The notes under the pieces were generated by a model. That model was not told where the DNA came from and made no database searches. It was given only the letters and a program-made list of their open reading frames with translations. The translations under genes were made by a program, and so were the position numbers. 64,000 nt of DNA, taken from NCBI GenBank assembly GCA_016711605.1, contig JADJSS010000002.1:186001-250000 (forward strand). Reading direction: 5' to 3'. Position 1 is the stretch's first letter; every line of letters begins with the position of its first letter. Of this stretch, positions 17,210 through 26,121 are shown piece by piece. The DNA is from Saprospirales bacterium (lineage in GTDB: Bacteria; Bacteroidota; Bacteroidia; Chitinophagales; JADIYW01).

Positions 17210-19012
17210 TTATTCTGTTTTCTTGTTTCTTATTTTGCTTTCTAAAATGGTTTTATCGCCACCTTTTTCTAAAGCGCGTTTCCATTGTGCAACAGCATCT
17301 TCTACTTTTCCTGCTTTAAATAATATATCACCATAGTGCTGCAATAATTCTGGTCGTTCTTTTGCATCAGGCAATTCCATTGCTTGTTCAATCCATTCTA
17401 GTGCTTCTGAATAGTTTTTCATTTTATACATAATCCATGCGTAAGTGTCAATAAACGCAGAATTATTATCAACTAATAAATTAGATTTTTTGCTCATTTT
17501 TTCAGCTTTTTCTAATTTATTGTCACGTTCAGAAAGGTAGTATGCGTAATTGTTTAAAACGGTAGCGTTGTTTGGATCAATTTCTAACGCTGCTTCATAC
17601 GAACTATCAGAACGTTCGTAATTTTTTAATTCAAATGACACATCACCTAATGCAATTAACATCTGTAATTTTAACTGTGGTGTGTATAAAGAAAGGTCTG
17701 CATTTTTTTGACGTTGCATGTCAAAGCCACTCAACAAAATAGCTGAAGTTTCTTTGTATTCTTTTTTATTTTGATGTGCCAATGCGTTATAGAAATAGCC
17801 AAACGGATCTTTTGGATTTTGTGCAATGCCTTTTTTGGTGTGGCTAATTAAGCTGTCATAATCATCTAACTCTAAATCTAAAATATACAATTGAATCCAA
17901 ACAGTAGAAGGTACATCACCGAGTTGAGTTGCTAGTATATATTGTGTTTGTGCTTCTTTTTTTAATCCACTCGTATACAAAACATCTGCCTTAGCAGTAG
18001 TTGCTTTCATGTTATTTGGATGTGTAGCCATAATTAAATCAGCCATTTTCAATACATCCTTTTTCATGGTTGAATCTTTCGCTAACTTTTCGATGTATGG
18101 AATGAACGTCATAATTTTTGAATCTATATCAATATTTTGATTACCAAAAACTTTATTGATGTATTCTGTATGTTTTGTATCGTCGCCTTTTTTGCGATAT
18201 GCTTCAGCCAATGCTAACAGTGCATCTGCATTATTTTCATCTGCAGTTAATACTTTATTATATACCGCAATTGCTTTATCAAATTGTTTATTCGCTTCAT
18301 AAATTTCTCCAACCAAAAGCTGGTATTTAGGTTCGTTTGGATATAATTTTGTAAGTTTTTCTACATCTTTAACAGCATCTTCAATCTTTCCTAATTTAAT
18401 AAATAAAGGTTGTTTCTGAAAAATCAACTCTTCGCTTACGCTTGTTTTTTGCTCTACTAAATTATACACATCAACTGCTTCTTTTAATTTATTGGCTTTA
18501 GAGAGCATGTAGGCCCAATCGTAATAATAATCATATTCTTTGGGTTTTAATTTTACGAGTGACTCGTAAGTTTTTGCAGCACCTTCAAAATCATTTTTTT
18601 CTGCTTTTGCTTCTGCTAAATATTGAAAATAATATTCATTGTTTGGATTAATTCTGATGGCATTATTTGCATACTCAATGGCTTTATCCATGTTTCCAGA
18701 TTCGTAAGCAATTTTGGTTAGTTGATAATAACTGGCATCGTTATTTTTATCACGTTTTAATACACTATTAAATTTAACAACAGCTTCTTGGTTGTTTCCT
18801 AATAAGTATGCTTGCATTGCTTCAATAAACAATGCTTGAGTTTCTAATTCTGCTTTAGTAAGCACACTTGTAGTTACACGCTTGTCTTTCTTTTTCTTTT
18901 TGGCAAACGTAGTATTTGTTGCATATAAAAAAACAAAAGCAATGGCGATAATTCGGATAAATACGGTTTTATTTTTCAATCTAGTGGTTGTTGTATGATA
19001 TTTGCAATGCAA
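17210..19012 (-). CDS. Secreted tetratricopeptide-repeat protein
   Basis: This 600-residue protein has an N-terminal signal or anchor segment (IIAIAFVFLYATNTTFA) followed by at least ten TPR units with the usual spacing (YYQLTKIAYESGNMDKAIEYA, ALLALAEAYRKKGD, VLNNYAYYLSE). The last unit reads LQHYGDILFKAGKVEDAVAQW. It is probably a periplasmic or outer-membrane-associated scaffold. It precedes DUF4292, EnvC-like and LptC genes with almost no gaps, a gene order recurrent in Bacteroidota, which suggests a role in envelope assembly. No catalytic domain is seen. Confidence 0.85.
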   Translation of the reverse strand: MHCKYHTTTTRLKNKTVFIRIIAIAFVFLYATNTTFAKKKKKDKRVTTSVLTKAELETQALFIEAMQAYLLGNNQEAVVKFNSVLKRDKNNDASYYQLTKIAYESGNMDKAIEYANNAIRINPNNEYYFQYLAEAKAEKNDFEGAAKTYESLVKLKPKEYDYYYDWAYMLSKANKLKEAVDVYNLVEQKTSVSEELIFQKQPLFIKLGKIEDAVKDVEKLTKLYPNEPKYQLLVGEIYEANKQFDKAIAVYNKVLTADENNADALLALAEAYRKKGDDTKHTEYINKVFGNQNIDIDSKIMTFIPYIEKLAKDSTMKKDVLKMADLIMATHPNNMKATTAKADVLYTSGLKKEAQTQYILATQLGDVPSTVWIQLYILDLELDDYDSLISHTKKGIAQNPKDPFGYFYNALAHQNKKEYKETSAILLSGFDMQRQKNADLSLYTPQLKLQMLIALGDVSFELKNYERSDSSYEAALEIDPNNATVLNNYAYYLSERDNKLEKAEKMSKKSNLLVDNNSAFIDTYAWIMYKMKNYSEALEWIEQAMELPDAKERPELLQHYGDILFKAGKVEDAVAQWKRALEKGGDKTILESKIRNKKTE

Positions 19013-19096
19013 GAATTATTCCTACATTATACAAAATAACATTTTTAAGATAAATTGGCTGCAAATTGCGTTGCTAATTAACATTATTTAAGTGGA

Positions 19097-19531
19097 TTAC
19101 TTCACGCCTGTGTGTCCAAAACCACCTTCACCACGTTCTGTTTCGTTAAGTTCGTCTACTTCTTTTAAGACAACTTTTTCGTATTTTGAAATAATCATTT
19201 GTGCAATACGTTCGCCAGTATTGATGATTGTAGTTTCGTTAGAAAGATTAATCATAATCACTTTTATTTCACCACGATAATCGGAATCAATGGTACCTGG
19301 TGAATTTAGAACTGTTACACCTTTTTTTAAAGCCAAACCGCTTCGTGGTCGCACTTGTGCTTCGTAGCCATCTGGTAATTCTATAAATAAACCTGTTGGT
19401 ATTAATGCACGTTGCAATGGTTTCAACATCACTGGTTCAGATAATTGAGCGCGCAAATCCATGCCTGCCGAACCCGTCGTTTCATATACTGGTAGCGGAT
19501 TGTCTGAGCTATTAACTATTTTTAATTTCAT
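19097..19531 (-). CDS. dut: Deoxyuridine 5'-triphosphate nucleotidohydrolase (dUTPase)
   Basis: This 144-residue homotrimeric dUTPase hydrolyses dUTP to dUMP and pyrophosphate. All five motifs are visible: AGMDLRA near residue 24, PRSGLALKKGV, the GTIDSDYRGEI strand, GERIAQMII, and the C-terminal RGEGGFGHTG arm. Length is normal for the family. It lies upstream of the TPR gene with an 84-bp gap and may be co-transcribed. Its leader has two tandem copies of a 14-bp repeat. Confidence 0.97.
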   Translation of the reverse strand: MKLKIVNSSDNPLPVYETTGSAGMDLRAQLSEPVMLKPLQRALIPTGLFIELPDGYEAQVRPRSGLALKKGVTVLNSPGTIDSDYRGEIKVIMINLSNETTIINTGERIAQMIISKYEKVVLKEVDELNETERGEGGFGHTGVK

Positions 19532-19541
19532 TTTATTAGAT

Positions 19542-19569
19542 ATGAGTATTGAGACATGAGTATTGAGAC
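19542..19569. repeat. 14-bp tandem repeat (ATGAGTATTGAGAC x2) upstream of dut
   Basis: Two exact adjacent copies lie in the dut leader. The TATTGAG word recurs upstream of metZ near 28745. These low-complexity words seem characteristic of leader regions in this genome. Confidence 0.7.
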
Positions 19570-19615
19570 ATATTTAAGTTGTACAATACTATGTTACAAA
19601 TATAGTGAGATTTTA

Positions 19616-21070
19616 TTAAGCTATTACTTTTTTCTTCTCTAAAAAATAGGCAACGAAAACATACAATAACAAGAAGCAAAATGCAATAATCGTATTGATG
19701 AATAAAGAAAATTGCATTGGTAAAATTAGATATTGTAACACAAAATAAAAGCCAACTGCAATTGCCAAATAAAATAAAATTCGTTTATAATCGTATGGAA
19801 TTGGATAATATTTTTGCTCAGTAATGTAGCCAATAATCAACATTGTTGCATAACATGCTAAGGTTGCCCATGCACCACCAAAATAACCAATTTTTGGCAC
19901 TAAGACAATGTTCATCACAATGGTAACAGCAGCACCAACAATAGAAATGAAAGCACCGACATACGTTTTGTCTGTAATTTTGTACCAGGTAGAAATATTA
20001 AAATAAATGCCTAAGAAAATATTCGCCATTAATAAAATCGGAACAATTCCAACACCTTCAAAATATGTAGCAGAACTTGGTGAATATTTTGAAAAAGAAA
20101 ATTGAATCAAAGGCATAAATAACGTGATGGTTAAAAAAATAAAGCAGACAGAAATTGTATAAAACTTCATGGTTTTAGCCAACATCTGTTTGTTATCTTC
20201 TTTTTCTGCATTTTTAAAAAAAAGTGGTTCGGCGGCAAAACGGTATGCTTGTAAAAACATCGAAATAATCATGGCAAATTTGTAATTGAAACCGTAAATA
20301 CCGAGTTGTATTTTATTTTCCAACAAACTGCCTGGCAGCAAACGAGTCATAATAATTCTGTCTAAAACTTCGTTTATCATACCTGCAAAACCAACCAACA
20401 TAATTGGCATAGCATACCATAACATTTTTTTATAGATAGAAAAATCGATGGAGAATTTGAGTTGACGAAATTGAAATAATAGAATTATAAATGTCAAAAT
20501 ACTGGCAACCAAATTTGCAATAAAAATATAGGAAACACTTGTTACATTAAGCGTAAGATTCAGTTTCGGTAAGATTATAAAAAACAAAATGTTCAATAAA
20601 ATAAAAAACAAAATGTTCAAAATCTTCAAACCAGCGAAAACCATGGGTCTGCCTTGTTTTCTAAGTGATGCGAAAGGAATGGCAGCTAAAGTATCAAACG
20701 CCATCATCCAAACAAACAATTGCAAATAAAAAGTTGGTTCTTTTACATAAGCAGCAATTGGTTTTTGAAAAAGGTATGTGATTAAAATAAACAAAACCAC
20801 TACAAAAAGAATCGAATAAAAGGCAGTTGAAAAGGCAGTTTCCTTACTTTCTTCTTTGTTTACAAAACGAAAATAAGCGGTTTCCATTCCATGCGTTAGC
20901 ACTACTAAAATGAAACCAGCATATGCATAAAAGTTCGTGTACGTACCAAATTCGGCTGGTGAAATAAATTTTATAATCAGAAATCCGAATAAAAAATTAA
21001 TGATGCGCGCCAAGATGCTGCTTACGCCATACGCTACAGTGTCGGTTGCTAATTTTTTGGTGATGCTCAA
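19616..21070 (-). CDS. Oligosaccharide flippase family membrane protein (MVF/MATE-like)
   Basis: This 484-residue protein has about 14 predicted TM helices. The N-terminus (SSILARIINFLFGFLIIKFISPAEFG) and the GMETAYFRFVNKEE region are typical of Wzx-like polysaccharide transporters of the MVF superfamily. It would flip lipid-linked glycans across the inner membrane. No glycan polymerase or biosynthesis operon is adjacent, although GT-C-like membrane proteins occur 2-6 kb away. Substrate unknown. Confidence 0.85.
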   Translation of the reverse strand: MSITKKLATDTVAYGVSSILARIINFLFGFLIIKFISPAEFGTYTNFYAYAGFILVVLTHGMETAYFRFVNKEESKETAFSTAFYSILFVVVLFILITYLFQKPIAAYVKEPTFYLQLFVWMMAFDTLAAIPFASLRKQGRPMVFAGLKILNILFFILLNILFFIILPKLNLTLNVTSVSYIFIANLVASILTFIILLFQFRQLKFSIDFSIYKKMLWYAMPIMLVGFAGMINEVLDRIIMTRLLPGSLLENKIQLGIYGFNYKFAMIISMFLQAYRFAAEPLFFKNAEKEDNKQMLAKTMKFYTISVCFIFLTITLFMPLIQFSFSKYSPSSATYFEGVGIVPILLMANIFLGIYFNISTWYKITDKTYVGAFISIVGAAVTIVMNIVLVPKIGYFGGAWATLACYATMLIIGYITEQKYYPIPYDYKRILFYLAIAVGFYFVLQYLILPMQFSLFINTIIAFCFLLLYVFVAYFLEKKKVIA

Positions 21071-21160
21071 TTTGTGCGCTACAATTTAGGATGTAAATGT
21101 AAGAAAATAAACTGCACTGAAACAAACTCATCGCTATACTCTAAATTCCATAATTAGTAT

Positions 21161-22330
21161 TTACAACCAAACATTAATAATAGAACCCGTTTTTTCTAAT
21201 TTGTTATTTGCTTCAAAAACAGAAGGTATGTTTAATGGTTTAGAATATTTTGAAGTTAGCACCAATGTATTGCCATCTGAACCAAGATCCCATAAATTAC
21301 CGCGTAAAAAAACATTTACATTTGTTTTGATATCCGTTTTCATACTTCTGCCAACCATGGCATATTTTATCCAGGCATCGTGTTCTGTGATGTTATTTAT
21401 ATCTGATGAATTTACATCTGATGGTGTAGGTGCGCCATTGTAACCTTTCCATTTATTGCTCCAACTATTATTCTGAGAAACAAAAGAAGGAACGGCTAAA
21501 ATATCGACTTGCTTGTTTTTTAGCTGTGTGTAGCTTTCTGGATACCATGAATCTGCGCAGATTAAAACAGCTAAATTTCCTGCATTTGTTTTATAAACTG
21601 GAATTTCATTTTTAGTTGCTGTGGTTGTAAATGATTTTTCATCATTAATCAAAAAAAACTTTTTTGTTAACGGTGATAATACTTTTCCATTATGATCAAA
21701 AACTGCAGAAATATTATACAATTTCCCAGATTTGTCAATTTCTATGTTTCCATTTTTTACAGTAGGATTTGGTAAAACTATAGAACCTGCAACTATTGTG
21801 ACTTTGAATTCTTTTGCCAATTTTGAAAATGTAGATTGATAAATATCCAGCATTTTATCAGCTTTCATCTTAAAAATAGCTTCTTTTGTTTTATCGTCTG
21901 CGGAAGAATTTAGGCAAGCCATTCCAAATGATGCAAGATTTGAAGAAACCAGTATTTTCATTGCATGTTCAAGAGAAGTATCTTGCCATACTGCTTTCTT
22001 CTCATTTGCAACAACGAGCCAAGTGCCAATATATTCAGGCAACAAAATAATACTAGAATCGTTTAGTAATCTTTTTTGTTTTAAAATGCTAAAATAATAT
22101 CGATGCATGCTGTAAAAAGCGTCTTCTGATGAAAAATTATACGAACGTAAATAAGGTGAAAGTGCTATAATATTGCCTTTGCCAGCATTCGTGCCAATAT
22201 TCTCTACTTCACCAATTACATATCTTGGATAAATACATTTAGCAGATGTAGTTCTGGATGAATTTGCCCAAATAGCATAGCAAAGAATTATCAGAAAAAG
22301 GCAGAAAAGTATATAATATAGTTTTTTCAC
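21161..22330 (-). CDS. Nitrilase-superfamily carbon-nitrogen hydrolase, membrane-anchored
   Basis: The protein has 389 residues with an N-terminal hydrophobic anchor (LYYILFCLFLIILCYAIWA). The catalytic triad of the family is visible: Glu99 in LLPEY, Lys224 in LTKKFFL and Cys258 in LICADSW. A periplasmic orientation is likely. It may be an amidase or an acyltransferase distantly related to apolipoprotein N-acyltransferase, but it lacks the eight-helix Lnt membrane domain. The substrate is unknown. Enzyme-class confidence is good. Confidence 0.75.
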   Translation of the reverse strand: MKKLYYILFCLFLIILCYAIWANSSRTTSAKCIYPRYVIGEVENIGTNAGKGNIIALSPYLRSYNFSSEDAFYSMHRYYFSILKQKRLLNDSSIILLPEYIGTWLVVANEKKAVWQDTSLEHAMKILVSSNLASFGMACLNSSADDKTKEAIFKMKADKMLDIYQSTFSKLAKEFKVTIVAGSIVLPNPTVKNGNIEIDKSGKLYNISAVFDHNGKVLSPLTKKFFLINDEKSFTTTATKNEIPVYKTNAGNLAVLICADSWYPESYTQLKNKQVDILAVPSFVSQNNSWSNKWKGYNGAPTPSDVNSSDINNITEHDAWIKYAMVGRSMKTDIKTNVNVFLRGNLWDLGSDGNTLVLTSKYSKPLNIPSVFEANNKLEKTGSIINVWL

Positions 22331-22389
22331 AAGCTAAAAATACTAAAAATGAAAATAAACATCTGTACAAATAAAAAGGATGCTAAAAC

Positions 22390-22424
22390 AAAAACGTCAT
22401 CTTTATTCAAAGATGACGTTTTTT
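22390..22424 (-). terminator. Rho-independent terminator after the tRNA/GIY-YIG locus
   Basis: A long perfect stem (22390-22404 with 22409-22423; core ACGTCATCTTT) has a 4-nt loop and T-runs on both sides, so it can act in either direction. It ends the minus-strand tRNA-Phe/GIY-YIG transcript and could also act on plus-strand read-through. Confidence 0.85.
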
Positions 22425-22425
22425 G

Positions 22426-22480
22426 TGGTACCTCCAGGAATAGTTCCAGCTTCGAACAGGGACACACAGATTTTCAGTCT
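22426..22480 (-). pseudogene. Displaced 3' half of tRNA-Phe
   Basis: On the minus strand this reads AGACTGAAAATCTGTGTGTC, then a T-arm-like region and CCTGGAGGTACCA. It matches tRNA-Phe from the anticodon stem to the discriminator base. The acceptor strand AGGTACC would pair perfectly with the 5' GGTACCT of the tRNA gene 320 bp away, better than that gene's own 3' end does. The T-loop is interrupted by about 11 extra bases (AGCTGGAACTA). There is no 5' half here. It is the right-hand boundary of the GIY-YIG insertion, whose stop codon lies within it. Confidence 0.8.
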
Positions 22481-22779
22481 AATATTTCAATGTTAAATTT
22501 TTGGAACACAACCTTTTTAAAATTGGAATAATATTCTAAGTTGGAAATTAGAGAAATTATAAATTTTTTAGACTTCATAGATTTTATGTATTGCTCAATT
22601 TTTCTTGATTCATTACGATTTTTAACCTTTATTTGTTTTTTTAATTCCCAATCATCTGTAAAAGCAGTAGATGACTTTCTATAAAATCTTGTATTGTGTT
22701 CTTCCAATCGATTTATTATATCATTGGTTTCACCAATGTAATATTTGTCAAACTTTGGACTGTGTATAATGTAGACAAA
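22474..22779 (-). mobile_element. GIY-YIG endonuclease (URI type) inserted at tRNA-Phe; start codon missing
   Basis: An open frame of 101 codons translates as a single GIY-YIG domain: FVYIIHSPKFDKYYIG (GIY-like and YIG motifs), conserved Arg in IINRLEEHN, then the catalytic-Glu helix RKIEQYIKSMKSKKFI. A TAA stop immediately precedes the first Phe and no ATG lies upstream in frame; only a TTG at 22707 or a rare start could be used, so it is probably inactive or very weakly translated. It starts 18 nt after the tRNA-Phe 3' end. Its stop codon TGA (22474-22476) is part of the anticodon-loop sequence of the displaced tRNA half. This looks like a homing-type insertion into tRNA-Phe. Confidence 0.75.
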
Positions 22780-22796
22780 TTAAGTCTTTTGGCGCT

Positions 22797-22865
22797 TGGT
22801 ACCCCAGGAATCGAACCGGCACACAGATTTTCAGTCTGTTGCTCTACCGACTGAGCTAAGGTACC
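22797..22865 (-). tRNA. tRNA-Phe (GAA), aberrant T-arm, possibly non-functional
   Basis: The 5' part is a good cloverleaf: acceptor GGTACCT, D-arm GCTCAGTCGGTAGAGC, anticodon arm ACAGACTGAAAATCTGT with GAA anticodon. The 3' part is short, at 69 nt in total instead of about 73. Only about 2 nt remain for the variable loop if a full T-stem is drawn, the T-stem (GCCGG/CCTGG) has mismatches, and one base of the acceptor 3' strand is missing relative to the displaced copy at 22426-22480. It is either a damaged gene or a sequencing error. It lies adjacent to a GIY-YIG element. The class assignment is certain; functionality is not. Confidence 0.7.
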
Positions 22866-22951
22866 GAAATTTCGAGTGGCAAAAATACATCTTTTTTGCT
22901 GAAAAACAAGAGAGTTCTTGAAATAATCTTTAAATGAATGTCAAACATATC

Positions 22952-24745
22952 CTAATAAGGCACAAAACTCACGTTTAAATCATCAAATTGTACTTGTTTT
23001 TCGCTGTTAGCGTGCCAAAATTTAATACTGAGTTTATTATATTTTTTGTTTCGAGGTGTTTTAATATCAATAAATATTGGTTGCCATGAGTTTGGTTCAA
23101 TTATTCTATAAATTCTGTAAAAATTAGATCTAACGACCTCTTCATTATTATATAAAGTAATTATCCATTGTGTTTGATTCCAAATATTCCATTCTATTCC
23201 ATTTGCAAAAACATTAATTGTTGCTCTGTAATAACCATAGTTATTGGTTTTTATTGGTATAAATACTTCTGGACTGTTCTGTTTATGTTTATTGAGCAGA
23301 ATGGCTTTTTTTCCTGATGATGCCTGACAGGTGTCTCCAAAATCTTCATTTTCAAAATTATTTGAATAGATGGAAGCCAGATTGTTCTGAAAACTCACTG
23401 GCACTTCATCTCTTAAATCAATATACTTCTTGTCACTTTTTGAAATAGTCGTTTTCCCAAAAATTTTCCAAAAATACTTTTTGCTCATCAATTCATTTTC
23501 CATAATTCCTTTAGGTGTATAAGCTTGATAAGTCATTAAAATATTTAACCAACAACAAAACACTACAAACAATAAACTAAAATAGAACAAGATTTTTTTG
23601 TTTGATATAGATTGAAAAAATGCAGCCAGCGGAAATGCCAAAATTGCATAAGATTGAACAACGCTTCGCTGTGAAAATGAACCGCCATACCACCAACAAT
23701 TCCAAGCTGAACATAAGTAAATATTAAAAACAGTAAAAAGAAAACATGCTATAAAAAGAGATTTGTGGTTTTTGTATAAGGAATAAAATCCAAATAAAGA
23801 CAAAACCATAACTGGTGTGTAAGTGAGCCAACCTTTTTTATAGCTGATCATCCAATTTATTAGATGTGGTTTTATAAAATTAAAAGATTCATTTTCGCCG
23901 TAACTCCAAAAAAGCCAATGACCAGAATAAATTTTCCAATAAAATAACTGGATGCTACCAATTAGAATTGCAGCAATTACGAACAAAATAAATTTAGCAA
24001 TGTGCTTTTTAAAAAATAAAATTCTGCTTTTGATATCACTAAATGAATCAATCTTCCAGCCAAAGATGATAAACAAACAAATAATTTCTATTGGACGAAT
24101 CATTACTACTAAACCAGCAATTAAACCTAAGAGAAAGCTTACATATAATGTTGGTTTTTTATAAAATTTATCTGTGTAAAATAATATAAGTGCGTACAAA
24201 GTAAATAAATAACAGTGCGACATATTGCCACTAAAAGAAATAAAATTATAAAGATTAGTAGCAACACATAAAGTAAAAATAGTGATGGCAACTGTATTGT
24301 CTGAAAAATATTTTAGTAATACTTTTCGTAAAATCCACAAGCCAAAAACACCAAATAAGATACTCCAAAAGTTTATACAAATTTGATACGGCAACGAAAA
24401 ACCATCTACAGGAAAACTAAAGAACTTTGCAATAAAATGTGCTATAACAAACGCCGGAAATTCTAAAATAGCAATACCACAGGTATATTTCAAAATATAA
24501 TTATCACCTATCTTTTTATTTGCATCATCGAAATTACAACCAAACGGATTGTAGTTTTGAATGATAGCATCTTTGTTGTTTATTTTGCCTAAATCATCAT
24601 AAAAAAAAGAAGGTAGATATAAATAGTAACCTGCTGCATCATAAGAAAGAACAGCATTGTTTTTTTCATTCCATCTGTGTGTAAAAAATGTTGAAATAAA
24701 TAAAAAAAGAGAGCAAAGTATTGTAGTATAAAATGATTTTTGCAT
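22952..24745 (-). CDS. Multi-pass membrane protein, GT-C glycosyltransferase-like
   Basis: This 597-residue protein has about 10-11 TM helices followed by a 150-residue soluble C-terminal beta domain. The first large loop contains SYDAAGYYLYLPSFFYDD, an acidic motif in the place where GT-C transferases (ArnT/PMT-like) hold their catalytic Asp. The soluble tail (NSWQPIFIDIKTPRNKKYN, SIKFWHANSEKQVQFDDL) resembles a carbohydrate-binding beta-sandwich. The three downstream-neighbour genes on the same strand are also large membrane proteins. The lipid-linked sugar donor is not predictable. Confidence 0.6.
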   Translation of the reverse strand: MQKSFYTTILCSLFLFISTFFTHRWNEKNNAVLSYDAAGYYLYLPSFFYDDLGKINNKDAIIQNYNPFGCNFDDANKKIGDNYILKYTCGIAILEFPAFVIAHFIAKFFSFPVDGFSLPYQICINFWSILFGVFGLWILRKVLLKYFSDNTVAITIFTLCVATNLYNFISFSGNMSHCYLFTLYALILFYTDKFYKKPTLYVSFLLGLIAGLVVMIRPIEIICLFIIFGWKIDSFSDIKSRILFFKKHIAKFILFVIAAILIGSIQLFYWKIYSGHWLFWSYGENESFNFIKPHLINWMISYKKGWLTYTPVMVLSLFGFYSLYKNHKSLFIACFLFTVFNIYLCSAWNCWWYGGSFSQRSVVQSYAILAFPLAAFFQSISNKKILFYFSLLFVVFCCWLNILMTYQAYTPKGIMENELMSKKYFWKIFGKTTISKSDKKYIDLRDEVPVSFQNNLASIYSNNFENEDFGDTCQASSGKKAILLNKHKQNSPEVFIPIKTNNYGYYRATINVFANGIEWNIWNQTQWIITLYNNEEVVRSNFYRIYRIIEPNSWQPIFIDIKTPRNKKYNKLSIKFWHANSEKQVQFDDLNVSFVPY

Positions 24746-24751
24746 ACAGTA

Positions 24752-25291
24752 TTATTTTACCAGTAAACTATCTATTACTATAAATTTTTCTTGTGGCAAA
24801 TTAAAATATGGCGGATACGTTATTTCATCATTATCAATAAACGATCTGATTTTTTGATTATTTTCTATACAACAAGACATGCAATATGTGATACAGAAAG
24901 TGCTCGACGTATCTGAATTGTAAATTATTTTATCAAGTAATACACTTTCAAAACTACTTGCCCAACGGTCATCAAATAAGTCAAAATTATAACCTTTTTG
25001 TTTTGAAATCAATGCTTTTTTAATATTGTTTGTATGCATTACTCTTAAAATATCTTTATATCGAGTGGTGTGGTCTGTTAAGATTTTTCGATAATGATAT
25101 ATTTTTGATAAAGAAACAATAACTAAAATCGCAAAAAATAATTGATTCGCTTTTAATTTAAAATTGGATTGATGTACAATAACAATGGCAACAAAAAAAA
25201 CTAATGGTTTAAATAAATATTCGCCATAGTAATCGAATGTTGCTCTTCCAAATACCATACAAATCATGATAAAATATCCAAAGCTAAACAC
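24752..25291 (-). pseudogene. Membrane protein, C-terminal part of a frameshifted gene
   Basis: This 179-codon piece begins inside the end of the preceding ORF (25264-26061) with no independent start context. Reading the minus strand through TTGCTTTTTCAG, a 1-nt change in the T5 run joins the two frames smoothly (LLLF then SVFSFGYFIMICMVFG). The piece has two TM helices and a soluble C-terminal tail rich in Cys (CITYCMSCCIENNQ). Together the gene would be about 436 residues. It is separated from the 597-residue protein by 6 bases, so it is in the same operon. Confidence 0.6.
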
Positions 25292-26061
25292 TGAAAAAGC
25301 AATAAAAGATTGCTTTTCTTTTGCCTTACTAAAATAAATATGGCGAAAATAAAAAACAATGCAAATACAAAATTATGATGAAATAACTGCTGTGAAAAGC
25401 CTTCAAGCATCTTATTGTCTTTTATAAAAGTAATAGACAATTTCATTTTTTGAGTGTCATAGCTCGACCGAAACAACAGTGTTTTTAGTGCTGTTGTAAT
25501 TAAAATAAAAGCGACTGATTTCTTTAATCTTTGTGCGTCTATCTTTTTTTCTACATAGAAATACAAATAAATAAAGAAGAATATAATGCACATCAACGGA
25601 TGACAAAACAAGATAACAATGTATAATGCTGCTAAACATACATTATATATTTTTTGGTGTGCTTTAAATTGCTCTTCGTTATAAACCATTGAAAAAAACA
25701 ACACACTAAGATTGATGCCTTTGTGGTACTCGGCATAAGTATAGTAGAAGCCAAAATTATTTAACACCACAAGCAACAGTAACAAAACCAACAAACTTTT
25801 GTAATCTTTTAATACAAAAACTAAGCTTAAAATAATAAAAAGTTCAGGCAAAAAATATCCATAAGAGAATAAATAAACAATTGTTTTAACGGATGCATTG
25901 TATTTTACACCAATGAGTGCTGGTATTTCAATGAGTGCTGAAATAAAGCGATGATTGGTGATATAAAAACGTTTGTAATTTAAGAGTTTAAAAATTGCGA
26001 TAGATGCATCTTCAAACAAAACTCTTTCGACAGCAAACAAATACGCGAAAATCAATAACAC
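25264..26061 (-). pseudogene. Membrane protein, N-terminal part of a frameshifted gene
   Basis: This 265-codon N-terminal part is highly hydrophobic with about seven TM helices (FIILSLVFVLKDYKSLLVLL, NVCLAALYIVILFCHPLMCIIFFFIYLYFYV). It ends LLLLFQCLALDILS after a frame change in a T5 homopolymer near 25300. It resembles polymerase- or GT-C-type envelope glycan membrane proteins in general character only. I do not recognise a specific family. Confidence 0.6.
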
Positions 26062-26121
26062 CAGAAATGAAAATGAAAATAATAAGATGGAATATTTTTT
26101 TCTTGCATTTATATTTTATTA

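Noticed and set aside
22474..22707. A normal 77-residue GIY-YIG gene with a TTG start
   Set aside because: The GIY motif lies upstream of that TTG, so the short version would lose catalytic residues; the frame is treated as start-less.
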